64,000 nt of DNA from Pocillopora verrucosa (lineage: Eukaryota > Cnidaria > Anthozoa > Scleractinia > Pocilloporidae). How positions within the stretch are numbered: the first letter of the stretch is position 1; each line of letters starts with the position of its first letter. A model generated the notes under the pieces. The model was given only the letters and a program-made list of their open reading frames with translations. It was not told the DNA's origin and ran no database searches. The DNA lies in contig NC_089313.1 of assembly GCF_036669915.1 (NCBI RefSeq), positions 9,336,488 through 9,400,487 on the forward strand. The letters run 5' to 3'. Made by a program: the position numbers and the translations under genes. This document shows, piece by piece, positions 30,225 through 41,993 of this stretch.

Positions 30225-33200
30225 TCACTGTCTATTAGAGTCGTACTTCTTCAATTCGACTTTGAATGCCTCGATTTCTTTTTTCCTCGCAGCAATTCCG
30301 GCATGCAAAGCGCCTTCCTCTTGAGCAGCAGCAGTGACTTCTCTCCAGTTCTTCTGGAGTTCTTCCAACAACTTTCGTTTACGTTCCTCTAAATCGCTTT
30401 TTCGCCGCTGCACTTGAGCCAACGCGTTTTTATTATCAGCTAATTCTCTTTGTGACTGGGTCAACTTCGTTTGCACAGAGTCGCGCAAAGACTTCACGAG
30501 GCCCGGCATCCTCATGATTACAGACAAAATAGAAGAATCCATGTTCCTGTTCTTGGACACATTGTTTGCGTCGGGGTCGGAAGCCAATGTTATATTGTTT
30601 TCCGTTCTACCATTGACTGACGAGGAAGCCCTAGTATCCACATCTTGTATCGCAGGCGGAGACAAAGTAGGGATCATACTCTTTAATTTTCCAGGTACAA
30701 ATTTGGTAGCAGTGAGAGATGGGACATCAGCCAGCACTTCAGAAAAACCAGAAGAGTCGTTAACTTCATCGGGGCTTTCTCTTGAAGGTTCCGCCGAAAA
30801 ACCGTCTTCTGGGGGCTCCTCCTTGACTAGAACTTGAACACCAGTGCTCAAAGAGCTCTCCATAGGATGGAAAAGGGTGGCTGGTGGCGAGTTCATGGCT
30901 GATAATTCTGGTGGGGCTTTTCTCTCAGGAGTCGGTGGTGACTCCTCTACAGGGTTATCGCAGGCCTCTTTGGCGGAAGTCTCCTGGTTGCGTGGGCGAA
31001 GAATTTCCGCCATTTCGTAGGAGCAAAGATCCTCGGCGAGATCCGAAGGAGTTTTGCCATCTGCATTTACTGTCGCCTGGAGGGTGGCCATAATGTCTGG
31101 TTCGATGTTCCGCAGTAGATTCTTTATAACACGATGACCAACTCCGTGTCGACAAGCTAAAATATGCAAGAAGTTTTCTCGACTACCGTTAGTTTTCAAA
31201 AGAAGGTCTCGCACATCCTCTGACGTCAGCTTGTCAGATCTCCTCAAACGGTTTAACTCTTTCACTAAATGTTCAAAATAACCTTCGAAGGTGTTCATTC
31301 TCTCCAGGTCTCCCGTACTATCGAGTATCACCTTTGCCAAGCAGTGAAACGGCGAGTCTCCCTCTTTGTTACAAACAGTTATTATACTAGGCAGACTGTC
31401 GGTTAATATTCTCAACGTCTTGGAAAACACTTTTAGTATTGCCTTGCTAGGGCTTTTCTTTCGAATTAAGGCTTGATGAAGAGAGAAAAGCATTCGATGC
31501 AATCCTGTTTCTCCGGTGCGTGCAGATTTAACACCCAAATCAAATTCTTTCATGGCGGCTAGTTTCTCTAACACTTTGAATTTGCCCAATACACAGACCC
31601 AGTGCACCAAGGGGTACTTGAAGGAATCAACCGGGTCGGGTAGGTCAGCATTGGCGCGAACGTCTGAAAACTTTCCCAGTTGATTAACGTACTCTTTGAC
31701 TTGTTTTATGAAGGAGTCGACGGAACGGTAATTGGAGGATTTCAAGAGACCCAAAAGGAGCCTATCGTGTTGTACATTACAGTTCTTCCCGCAAAACGGC
31801 GTATGCTTTAGTCCTGTATCAACAAAAATAAATGTAAATATGGAGCAATATTCAAGACTTGACCCAAACGTGCTCCGTTTTATTAACTGAATAGGTGGAA
31901 CACGCTTCGGCGGACTAATAAGAACTTTATTATCTTCCAAGAAACTGGCATCTTATCTACTGCTAAGTCAATAACAGAACAATAAAAAAACCCAAATGAT
32001 TTTTTACGCAAATCAGCTTCGAGAAACTTGCTTACAATAAGACTTTGTGGTAAGAACGTTGCTTCTTTGCTTTTCCAGTAAATTTACAAATCACTCGAAG
32101 TGCAATTTTCCTCATTGTTTGTCTGGTAGGTCCTGTTTTCATTGTAAGCATAATTACAGTCAAAAATGTATTGAGCAATACCGCACAAATTCACGCTCGT
32201 TTTCATTTAAGCGATGGTTGAGGGGATAAAACGAGTGGCCTCGCCCTGTATTCGGTAGCTTTACACGAAGGAATTGGTATCTTTCCCTAAACAAAGTATC
32301 AGAAGCCCTGTATATCATAACATTTGGGGTGCAACAGTAGAATCCAGGGCGGAAGGAAAACGAAAGGAGAATACAATTTTGAAGTAAACAACAACAACAA
32401 AACAAGGTATCGACGCGACTCTTAATAGGAATATCAATGTTCACCTCGCGTCGCCGTACTACTCCTTTCTTGTGCTTCACGTACACAACGTGAAAAAACA
32501 CGGCGAAAGTAAAAAAAAAAACAAAGAAACAAAGAACAAAGACGAAGAAAGAGGAACGAACATATCGATATCACTTACCTGCTTCCTCCAAATCTACATC
32601 AGTTTCCACTAGGTTTTTTCCTTCCTTTTCTCCTTGTTTAAGGTCATCATCTTTATTGATTTCAACCACCATATCTTCCTCATCCTCTTCTTCGTCTTCT
32701 TGCCCAGCAGATTCAAGGTTATCATCTGAGTCATCGTCAGGGGCTACCCAGTCTGCATCCTCTTTGTAATCGCTGTCTGAATCTGACGACAAATCAGTAC
32801 ACACTCTCTTCTTTCTAGGACCCTTAGCCCTGCTGGATCCTGGAGCTTTCCTCTTTTGAGTGACATTATTAATGCTATTTGAAAGACTGACAAAAGAGTT
32901 GCGCTCGCCACGAGTGGGATCAGCTTCCAGTGCACCAGATGCACGAGACAAATCATCAACAGTGACAGCATTAACCAGATCCATCGAATCGGCAGGGGGT
33001 GACACGATGTACTTAGGAACAACAGAAGGCATTTCTGGTGTTATATTCTTTTCATTTGAAACATGATAAAGCTGAGGAAATGGCTCGAGTGGTCTTTTGG
33101 TTGGCACACTACAATCGTTCTCCACAGAAGATGGCAGAGGTTCACATGAACTCATTTTGAAATCTGCTGCGTGTAACTCTCTATCACTGATGATTGACAC

Positions 33201-36200
33201 TTCAGGTTGTTCTGCACATGACACACCTAATGCACCTTTAACAACTGAACCCAAATGATTGGGAGCTGCTTTAGAGTTTCGATTCTCCTTGTCGCTAGAT
33301 GTGGCATTCAAACTCGAGGAGGGTTTAGGCACCGTTATTGGAGTTTCCTTATTGTTTTGTTGGGAAGCCTTAGCTGCGGCAAGAGAGTTCTTTGGTTTAC
33401 TGGAGACAGCCTTTTTTAAAGTGTTTATGACCACATCCGGTGCTCCAAGAGCCTTGAGCATTTTTATAGACCTTTTCTGTACAGCAATCTGCCGAGGTGT
33501 CTCACCAAGACTGTTTCTGACTTTAGAAATCTTCTCACCAAATTCGCTGAAATTTGCAAAAAAGTATGTCAGTGTGTCAGTGGACATTTCATCCGATACC
33601 ATAAGATGAAGGAAAGTATCGCCTTCCTTGTTTACCGCTAATAATATTTCTTCTTCTTTCTCAGGTGGAAACTTCTCACTCTCCTTGATCTTTACCAAGA
33701 GAACTTCCAAATATTTTCTAGAAAGCGAATCTTCACAACACCGTTTGGCACAGAAATGCAATATGGTATTGTCGTTACTTGATTCTCTCTCAAACAAGCT
33801 TTCTGGGCTGTACTTCATGAAGATATCTATAACATTTCCAAACATATTTCCGAGCTTTTCTCTGGAGCTCTTGGGATGCATACCACTACTTAGATGCTGA
33901 ACCATAGAAAACAGTGGCCCCTCCTTGTTCCTTCCGACGTTTACCTTGAGCTCAAAGCCTTTTTCACGAACGAGATACTCCAGGTGTTTGTATTGTCCAA
34001 AAATGCACGCCCAGTGTATTAATGGAAATTGGAGTTGATCATTTTTATCGGGGATGCAACCATCACGAATCCACCTTGTTTTAATAAACTTATCTAGAAT
34101 GTTTTTGAAGTCAGATTTTTCAATGTCATTGCCCTGATTTGAACATTTGAAAAGTGATAAGATCAACTCATGATGCTTGCCAGAGTATGAGCATCCTGCT
34201 GACCTGGGGCACAGTGGCGTACAATTGTTGGGTGGCCAAACATTTCCTGTAGAAGACTGCATTCTTCTGGTCGCAGTGCTTGGTGTCTATGCAATTAAAA
34301 AATAAAAATTAACATATAACTATAATTCTCTTAGCTAAAAAAAAGAGATGCATGCATTTCCAATGGGCAACAATTATACCACATGCCACTATAATAAAAA
34401 AAAGTTATCTTCCAATTGATTTTTTATTGTTTCCTAAGCTAAAATAAATAAAACAGAATTTGATAATCTCTTGAGTAATTATTAACCTTATTGTGTCAAT
34501 AACAAAATGCTCACAAATGATTGGTTCTCAGCATTCCATATTTGTGACATATTTGGCTATTTAAATCTTTTTAATTCTATCTGTCCAATTACAGACACTT
34601 AAACAGGCCAAATCAGACAGTAAGCAGCCAATACAAATTAAGTACCAGTACCTTAAACAATCAGGTGACAAAATTCAACTACCTAGCCAATGCTAGCCAA
34701 ACAAAATGGAGAGAAATTCTTAAGTGAGCTGGTTGAAAGGTTCACATTGAAAACAAACAAGGACAAAATATAGTGGCTCAAGGACTATTTTTTAGCCTCA
34801 GTGATGAAAGTATATGCTTATGCTAAATTTTTCACTCCCGAGTTTCTGGCATTTTGTTATTGACTCAATTCATTGGTAATCTGACTCTGTGTCATACAAT
34901 TCTGGAGTGATCATGTTCGTGATTTCAAATTAGCCCCACACAGTGCACTCAGCAAATTAGAAATCGCTCACCCAATTACCACCTCAATTGTACTCCACTC
35001 AATCCTATTACCACAACTACTACAAAGTCAAGAGTTATGTTAGGTCAAGTTTAAAACTACTGCAAGTAAACCAAGCAAAATGTCAAGCCTTTGATGTGGC
35101 ACAATGGAGATGCTCAAATACAAGATGACAATACCATACATACTTTAGTGTAACAGAATCTTGATCCATGCACATATGGATCCATAACCACCAATAATGA
35201 ATTCAAGCAGCCTTATCATGAAGAAAACAACACCCACTAGCAAAGGGGAAACTTAGTTGTGAATAAGTTGTTTAAAGAGTTCTGCCACCCAATTGACAAC
35301 CTCATTAATTGTGGTTGCAAGCCATTGCCATCCTCATGTTCAGATAATTATACATCATTACTGCATTATCTTAAAAGCCCACATTGTAGAACAGTGCGGA
35401 GTTTCAGTATGCTGCAAAGCCTGGGTTTGTGAGAGTACTAGATTTCTAGAGGTGGATAAGATAATAACTGGTCATAAAAAAGATGGTCTGTATTGGTATA
35501 TTGGACTACAGTTCGCTATTTGGAGCTGCAGGGACAGGAAGACAACATTCACCCCTTTGACTGTGTAGATGCAATTTCCAAAAAGCCCCCTACCTCAAGA
35601 GTCTCAGAGAGTTGGCCATAGTTATTTGGAGGAGAGATATGATCCACTATTGAAAAGCAAATATGATGTTGTGACACTAACAATAGCACAAGATTTCAAA
35701 GAGAACTCTATTTTTTTTAATTGTCTTCACACTCCAAAGATTTAGTAACAGATGTCTGCATTTTGAATCTTTCCTAAGAATCTGGTTGCTTTCTTGTGAA
35801 GAAACAAAGTCTCCTTTCCATCTTATTCATCTCTTGCTTATTTGATTCAACAATCAGGGGGAAACAAAAGAAGGCAATCTAGGTTTAAATAATGGTGCTT
35901 TTGTGATTACCAGAGCAGTAGCTCTTAATGATGTATTATATCATATTATATGATATATTTCACAGGTCCTACAAATGACTGTGGACTTTAGAGGGAAATC
36001 ATGGCCCATTTCAAAAGCTTCCAAACAAACTTTGAAACATTTTTTTCAAGTATCTGTCACAATCTCACACCTGTTTTCAAAATGGAGAAACCACAACACT
36101 AAAGCCTTTCCAAAAGGTTAATGTTTAGGAGGTTTTGTCTAACAGAGCTAAAACTGAAATAGCCCTTGTTATTTTGGAGTTTTTATGATGTCACTTGAAA

Positions 36201-38843
36201 ACCAAGGATCGTAACTGTTGATTTAAAACAAATGTGACTATCAACTACAAACATAGGCAGGTGATGCATTACAGCTGTTTTATCACTTGTGAACTACCCT
36301 CTAGGTGTGCTGACATATGAGACAAACTGTAGAAATATACAAATAAAATAACTGGAAAACTGCATAATAAAACTTTATATAATAATTTTTAAATGGATCT
36401 TTAAGTCTGAAAAGTCCCAAAAAGTGAATGGAAATGTTAACACACTTCTGTGTGAAGGTTTTTTCCCTCTAGTGACCATCCAAAATGTCCTTTTTAGAGA
36501 ATTGTTCAAGACTGCTGGCTTCTAACATATGAAAGGCCAAGATGAGGAGAAGAAATGCAGGGAATTCATATTATCTATAATTACCAATCAGTGTAAGGAA
36601 CAAGATGTCAACAGAGATGCAACATGGCGAAAAGGTAAGCACTTTTAAATGAAAAATATTATGACACTGACCAATTATTACAAATCTGATTTTACTACTA
36701 CAGACCTTTACAAAGTGAAACTACTACAACACAGCTCCCACTACTGTAAGGCAAGAGTCACATTTTATTTATTCAAATGACTGATATATATATCCTTCTT
36801 CTCTCCAGAAAAATAACTGCTGTCCACTTTCAGTAAACCTCATCTACCATTGAATTAATTTGATGTATTTGCAAACAACATGGAGACTTTTTTATAATGA
36901 AAACAACATTAGAAAATGAGAACAATGGTATTTATTGGGAAGAACTTCACAGTGTGGAAGTCTTGGGAAGAACACTTTCCCTTTCATCTAAAGCATTTCC
37001 CATGTGCCAAGGACCTTAATCTAGGCAAACTCTTAGTTCTGTTTCTTTCTCTGGGAACACAACATCCCTGTTATGATGTCTCCTAATATTTGCTTAAGTA
37101 ATACAATGGCCCACTTCCAAGTTTATCATGAACATTGACGATACTACACATGTTATGTATCTACAATACAGTTACAATTTCAGTATTTGATATCTCAAGT
37201 TTGTGTTCCATTAATTACAGCAACCATAAGAGCCTGTCATCCTTCATTGTGCATGTGCAGTAAATCTACACCAGACCCACTTTACTCAAGCATAAAACCA
37301 GTTTGCTTGAGAAATATTAGCACAGCTTTGCCACAATTACACCACCCAACCACTTGTACACCAAGAAGCAAGTCAACTATATTGATATAAGCCACACATT
37401 AAACACAGACCTTGATACAGTGTATCAGTTTTTCACGCTGAAGCCAAGGTGTTTCAGTACAAATCTTAGCAAAAGCAAAGCTATCATGATGCACAATATA
37501 AGTCCAGGTCTTTTGTTAAAGCCAGTCCAAGTTTAGCTGAATTGCTGGCTGCCAGTTTACTTATTAACAAATCTGCATGAATTCTCTTCTTGCGATGATG
37601 TAGAAATGTTTAATTTAGCTGAAAAATACTCAGTCATTCTGCCAGTTCAGTTCGAAGTGATAAAAGAGACAAGGAACCCTCACAGGTTTTGAAATTGTTT
37701 CACTTTATAGAACACAGACAGAAGAGAAAACAAGTTAAACTTATTTTCCAAAATTATTTTTCTAGGTCATCAGGACTTCATTACTTCTGCAAAAGGTTTA
37801 AAATCTGGTCTCCAAATTCCAAGATACTGCTATGAAAGTTGTTTTCTCTACTATCACTTTGGATCAAAGCTAAATGCGAAAAAGTTCCAGTTAGAAAGAA
37901 TTTTTTTCCAAAATTATAGTGTGATAATTCAAAGTCTTAATTGAAAACTCCTCTAGGGTTATACTTTTAACATCATTTTCTGGTGGTATGAATCTAGACA
38001 ATAGACACATATCTCAAATGCATACAAATGCTTCTAAGGCAAGTGCTGAAAACAGTTGACCAAATTATTAATAGACCATGTCAAAAAGTTTTACATGCCC
38101 TCATCATTATAAGTACTGGGCATCCCCCACTGACCATACATTGCAGAATAAAACTTTTATTTACCCAACAACACCAGGCATTGTCCTCGCTCACTTTGGC
38201 TATTACTAGCTGAACCTGTATAAAGTGGTCAGCCTGTATTAAGTGGTCAGTTGTCAAAGTCCTGAGTTTGTTTCCCCTTAATCACTTTTCACCTCTATTG
38301 ATTGGTCACCTTATTTTAGAACCACTCAAATAAAACTAGAAATAATCTTTCCATTAAAATTTGATCCATGTTTCTCTCCCAAAATCAATTTTGGAAGTAT
38401 TTTTGAGAGAGTGTTTATACATTAAGTGGTCAACTATGGCATAAAATGGCATTTTCATCGCATTTTTATATATTACTCCTCCTCTGTGAAACCTGTGCAA
38501 AGCGGTCAACCTGCATTAGGTGGCCAACTAATACAGGTTTAAATGTACTAACATTAAGTCGCGCAAATCGCGATGGGAATCACTAAATACAGGTTGTCTT
38601 CGACCTCATTTGTATTAAACAAGCTTTCCGCTCTGAATGTTTATAGTGAGGGTTGGCCAACCTCAGGCTTTCATAATTCTCTTTTAACTAACTGTTATGA
38701 ACTGATCGTACATTGCTTACTCAGTAACATTCGTGCAAAACTATACTGAAGTTCTTTTCTTTGAAGTCCATGAGCTGAATGCATTCAAGTGAACATCTGC
38801 CGATTAAATAGGATCTTACCTTTGTTGCGTTCTTGGACGCCAT
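30225..38843 (-). CDS. Two-module ankyrin-like protein with acidic linker and C-terminal coiled coil (unrecognised family)
   Basis: Three exons join in frame to 1106 aa: 38843-38820 (MASKNATK), 34286-32579, 31813-30225 (TGA). Donors are GTAAG and acceptors ATAG/ACAG. Two homologous modules are present. In module A, CTPLC (30-34) is followed by FPLIHWACIFG (95-105), NTILHFCAK, NKEGDTFLHLM and LGETPRQIA. In module B, HTPFC (582-585) is followed by YPLVHWVCVLG (644-654), GDSPFHCLAK, ENFLHILA and GKTPSDLA. Spacing from the Cys motif to the HW motif is 62 and 60 residues. The xTxLHxx and GxTPxxLA patterns are degenerate ankyrin repeats. Between the modules lie a basic patch (KRKAPG, PRKKRV) and a long Asp/Glu tract near the exon 2 end; the last 100 residues are a Lys/Glu/Gln coiled coil. 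Nuclear location is inferred from the basic and acidic tracts. I know no named family. An in-frame ATG (M17) at 34262 could serve if exon 1 is skipped. Confidence 0.75.
34287..38819. other. Large first intron of the ankyrin-like gene
   Basis: A 4.5-kb intron separates the 8-codon first exon from the main exon. It holds only short chance frames, a palindromic TATATCATATTATATGATATA near 35937, and a loosely repeated GGTCA(A/G)CCTGTATTAAGTGG motif between about 38220 and 38540 that looks like an old dispersed repeat. No coding sequence was recognised on either strand. Confidence 0.5.
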
Positions 38844-39124
38844 TCACAATAACTGATGATCGTAAATAAAACCGACAGGGATTTCAAAAATCTTTCCAGA
38901 AATCTTGATAGTAGGAGAAAACGCTGACAATATCACAATGTGTAATTGAGATCGTTCCACAATGCACTCTCCCTTCATTGAATGTAAAAGATGTCACGTG
39001 ATTAGAAATGTGTACTACAACGAAACAACAATTCGCCTCGCACGTGGTTCATTGTCAAACGCAATGCCTCGATACCTCACTGTTACTGTGCATACCTTTG
39101 ATAGACAACATAGGATTTTATGTT

Positions 39125-39606
39125 GACAAGTCTTAACTGTCTCATCGGAATGAAAATGAGAAGAGATCCAGGCTATTTCAATGCAGCTTGGTACACGCAA
39201 AGATTTGTAGTGCCCACTTCCGATGTGAAGATTTGGTCGATCCAGCTACTAAAAAACGCCGACGGAAAAAAGGAGCAGTTCCTTCTATCTTTGCTTGGAC
39301 AAAAGATACGAATAAGAGAGAAAAGATACAAGATAATTTAGCCAGAGGCAAGGTGGAGAAAGAAAGGTTATTAGAAGTAGACGCACAGATACTGCGTCCG
39401 AAGGTATTACAAAGTTCTATGAGGCCGGTCTATTTCAGACAAGCAGATTATTTTAAGGTCTGGATTCCCTGGATACTCTTAAAGCGATACTACTCACTGT
39501 GGAATTGCTAAAAGAGGATGCTATCATGGCAGACAAGGGCTTTAATATCGCAGATAAAATGGAGAAGCTTGGTCTGTGTTTAAATATTCCTCCCTTCATA
39601 TTTTGA
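39125..39606 (+). pseudogene. Internally deleted THAP-domain/DDE transposase remnant
   Basis: One frame reads LVHAKICSAHFRCEDL, then GAVPSIF: the C..H half of a THAP zinc finger with its AVPSxF end. After QSSMRPVYFRQADYF the frame shifts and then reads LKEDAIMADKGFNIADK and LCLNIPPF, a motif of the DDE_Tnp_4 (PIF/Harbinger/ISL2EU-type) transposase C-terminal half. The central transposase is missing, so the element is an internal deletion. It begins about 280 bases from the ankyrin-like gene's start codon, in divergent orientation. Confidence 0.7.
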
Positions 39607-39639
39607 TGAGGGTAATGAGCTCAAATCAAAGACAATTAA

Positions 39640-40083
39640 CATACTAAGGATTTATATTGAGAAATTATTTTTTTCTCAGTTTGTGAGCGGGCGGTATTCT
39701 ACAAATCCTACAATCTGATTGGTTCCGAGAGCGGGCAGTATTCTTCCCATTCGGCCCGCTCACAGCGGGCGGTATCCGATCCTTTGCGTGATGATATTAC
39801 ATCAATTGCGCCGTTGCAACTTTTCATTTACTTATCGTGTAAACTTTTCACTTTTTACTGTAAATATTAATTTCGGCGTGGACTCAAACCACAACGAGAG
39901 CGTGTTTTATTACCCTGATGAGGTAGAAAAGTTCAGTGACAAAGAAAATATCGGTTCGCAACATAAAGAAAACCAACAAAAGGCTCAGTTTACGATAGCT
40001 AGTGTGCAAAAGTATATTTTCACACAACGTCCAGAAAACACGGTGAAAAAAACAGAATACGACCTACACGTTTGGAAGTGTTA
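39640..40083 (+). pseudogene. Crypton-like tyrosine recombinase N-terminal fragment with GCGGGC repeats
   Basis: A frame ending at TAA 40081-40083 reads DEVEKFSDKENIGSQ, then PENTVKKTEYDLHVWK. The NTxKKTxYDxxxW pattern is typical of the N-terminal core-binding region of Crypton/DUF3504-type tyrosine recombinases in invertebrate genomes. The catalytic domain is absent. Upstream (39688-39775) three copies of GCGGGC(G/A)GTAT, one following GCCCGCTCACA in inverted form, probably are the element's terminal region. Confidence 0.5.
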
Positions 40084-40427
40084 AGCACCGGCCCCATGGG
40101 CCACTTGGGATCGTATAAAGGCTTTTTACTTTTATCATTCACGTAGAGTGTGTCGTCGGGGATAGACAATTTTCTCACAGGTGCCTAAATTCACAAGACG
40201 TATTTGACCAGTCAAGGATGGTACACCTCTACACCTACGGTCTTTTGGTATCAATGTATTCATTGTTGGTATTTCACACCCTATCCTACCCTACAATGTC
40301 CCCATTGTAATTGTGCATTACGTCAGCTTCAGTTAATGAAGAACGAATGGGTATCTCCTAACTCACATCACGTCTGTATAAAAGTAAAGCACAAGGTCAA
40401 TACGTTCCAACCCGGGGTCTTCTTTGG

Positions 40428-40658
40428 CATATCGATGACACTTTAGACACCATAGAGAATGAAGCAGACGACGATGATCTGAGACGTATGTTAAAAGAAG
40501 ATTACACACTACCTCCTGACGAAGACGATCCAGAGTATGTAGAAAAGAGAAATCGTGTCATGGATGCATTGATGGATTTCCTCAGACTTTTGGAAGAAAG
40601 AGAAATGAATCGCGAACCCTGCGATTGTGAAGAATGTAGAGATACACCGGAACGATAA
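40428..40658 (+). CDS. Acidic small ORF with C-terminal CxC..C, element copy 1 only
   Basis: A frame of about 75 codons reads HIDDTLDTIENEADDDDL, continues with PPDEDDPEY, and ends PCDCEECRD before TAA 40656-40658. A start codon is not obvious; the frame seems to continue from the preceding Cys-rich ORF after a frame change. The corresponding DNA is deleted in copy 2 (junction near 60049). Function unknown; Asp/Glu richness and a possible metal-binding CxCxxC are all that can be seen. Confidence 0.35.
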   Translation, partial: HIDDTLDTIENEADDDDLRRMLKEDYTLPPDEDDPEYVEKRNRVMDALMDFLRLLEEREMNREPCDCEECRDTPER

Positions 40659-40782
40659 ATAATAAAGCGTGTTTCAATATATATATACTCTTAGTTGTTT
40701 GAACTCATGGCTTGTGATGGAGCTCCCAATACTACTAAAGAATTGACCTATCGCAGTTAAGCCTGTCCACACCGTGAGTACA

Positions 40783-41306
40783 AATTCGATATAGATGAGA
40801 GTAAAAAGACAGGTCGCGCTCGTGTCTTGTTACATCAGATTTTGGGATGGGAAGAAAGCCCATTTGAAGAGGTAAGACATCGCATGGTCTTGTGTGTCCA
40901 AGATTACCACGATATCTGGATGTTTTTAAATGTTTCACGCGAAGTCTTTAAACGTCAAGATGACATTCCTAAACGCCACCATGGGGATCCTACAGGTCGC
41001 GAAGATTACAAGTGGTTTTGTGAAGAAGTGATTCACGAAACCATTTTAGATAAAATGCAACATTTTGCGTCACCCGTGGAAGCTCATGGGTAAATGAATA
41101 TATTTACACACTGGTTTGATTTCGGCCGTTTGGGAAAGAGGATCCAAGAATGGGGGCATGAGTTTGAGGATGTCATGAAAGCCTACGACAGTTGGAAAAA
41201 TTGTGAGAAAAGTGTGCCTCAATTGGTGGGTGAGATTCAAGCCATGACAACCGTCAAACATTCATCACGTTGGTATGTTTTTACCTTGAATCTCAATTCA
41301 AGGTAA
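40783..41306 (+). pseudogene. Conserved element ORF (QDYHDIWMFL family), broken
   Basis: The frame YKFDIDESKKTGRARVLL, QDYHDIWMFLN, REVFKRQDDIPKRHH, GDPTGREDYKWFCEEVIHE ends at TAA (41091-41093). It resumes at once as MNIFTHWFDF, KAYDSWKNCEKSVPQL. Copy 2 (59741-60040, minus) reads through the first junction with Arg-Gln where copy 1 has Gly-stop, so these were one protein. The protein is rich in Trp, Tyr and His and has no known motif. It is broken in both copies at different places. Confidence 0.45.
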
Positions 41307-41360
41307 AAACAGGAGAGAGAATTTCTATGGTCACAAATCTAAGTACCGTCTTGGATGCAC

Positions 41361-41459
41361 ATGTCTAAAAGGGGCAAGAAAACACGACGCCGTCGCATAA
41401 GAAACCTGTTTCGTGTGTTAAAAGTGTTTATAGAAGATGGGAGGATCTTCGCATGGTAA
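41361..41459 (+). CDS. Small basic ORF overlapping the next ORF in another frame
   Basis: A 32-codon ORF starting MSKRGKKTRRRRIRN and ending RIFAW. In copy 2 the same ORF continues five residues further because the terminal TGGTAA is TGGGAA there. It overlaps the start of a second basic ORF (41437, MGGSSHGKKVRRLKRK). Overlapping short basic frames are common in viral genomes, but a small host-like peptide or chance cannot be excluded. Confidence 0.3.
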   Translation: MSKRGKKTRRRRIRNLFRVLKVFIEDGRIFAW

Positions 41460-41952
41460 AAAAGTGCGTCGCCTTAAGCGCAAGATTCGTTAGCAAGCAT
41501 TCTCAAACTGAATGAGGTTTGGATATGTGATCTTAATTATCATAAAATCTGGTGAACTTTCGCTTTGATTTTCTCCAAGAATTGTTAATGGTTTGAGAAG
41601 CTATATCAAACATTCTAAAGGGTGTTTCATCCGATATCCAAACACCTTGAAGTTGGTTAAAAAAAACTCGGCTGCGCCTCGTTTTCTCAACCACTTCTCG
41701 GTGTTTGGATATCGGATGAAACACTCTTCCTCGTGTTTGATATATTACTTGAAACATGCACAAGATGTGGAAAGGTATCAGAAAGAAATTCAGGAGTTGA
41801 AATTACGGGAGAGACATCATGACATTATATTCCGCGATGCCTTGCGACACATTTACCACCCCTATGGAAACGAACGATGTATTTACTATACTAACTGGGA
41901 TAAAGAAATGGCAGACGGCTTTTTTTTCTGCATTTCACGAGTTAGATCATAG
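41437..41952 (+). pseudogene. Coiled-coil element ORF (KKVRRLKRK/HDIIFRDALRHIY), broken
   Basis: The ORF starts MGGSSHGKKVRRLKRKIR and stops at TAG (41491-41493), where copy 2 has CAG. It is then split by a 250-base hairpin insertion (41500-41750) and resumes as HAQDVERYQKEIQELKLRER, HHDIIFRDALRHIY, ERCIYYTNWDKEM. The Glu/Lys/Arg heptads suggest a coiled coil. Copy 2 (59141-59497, minus) is longer and unbroken up to a transposon insertion. Function unknown. Confidence 0.5.
41500..41750. mobile_element. 250-bp foldback insertion private to element copy 1
   Basis: Copy 2 reads AGCAAGCATCGAAACATGC uninterrupted (near 59425-59445, complement), while copy 1 has this insert between AGCAAGCA and GAAACATGC. 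Inside, GGTGTTTCATCCGATATCC at 41620-41640 is inverted as GGATATCGGATGAAACAC at 41706-41725, and ATATCAAACA as TGTTTGATAT. No coding frame is present. It is a MITE-like hairpin; the target duplication, if any, is not clear. Confidence 0.65.
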
Positions 41953-41993
41953 ATAAGACAACAAACATGTAAAAACCAAGGTAAAGTTTATTT

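Noticed and set aside
30514..30837. 107-codon + strand ORF and similar frames within 30.5-33.9 kb
   Set aside because: They are antisense shadows of the large minus-strand exons of the ankyrin-like gene.
31815..31940. Separate start codon (31940) for a second ankyrin-like gene
   Set aside because: A good acceptor (GTTGATACAG) at 31814 joins in phase to the donor at 32578, and the residues before it look intronic; one gene explains both exons better.
32571..32578. Stop codon ending the first large ankyrin ORF
   Set aside because: It lies in GTAAGTGA, directly after a consensus splice donor, so it is intronic.
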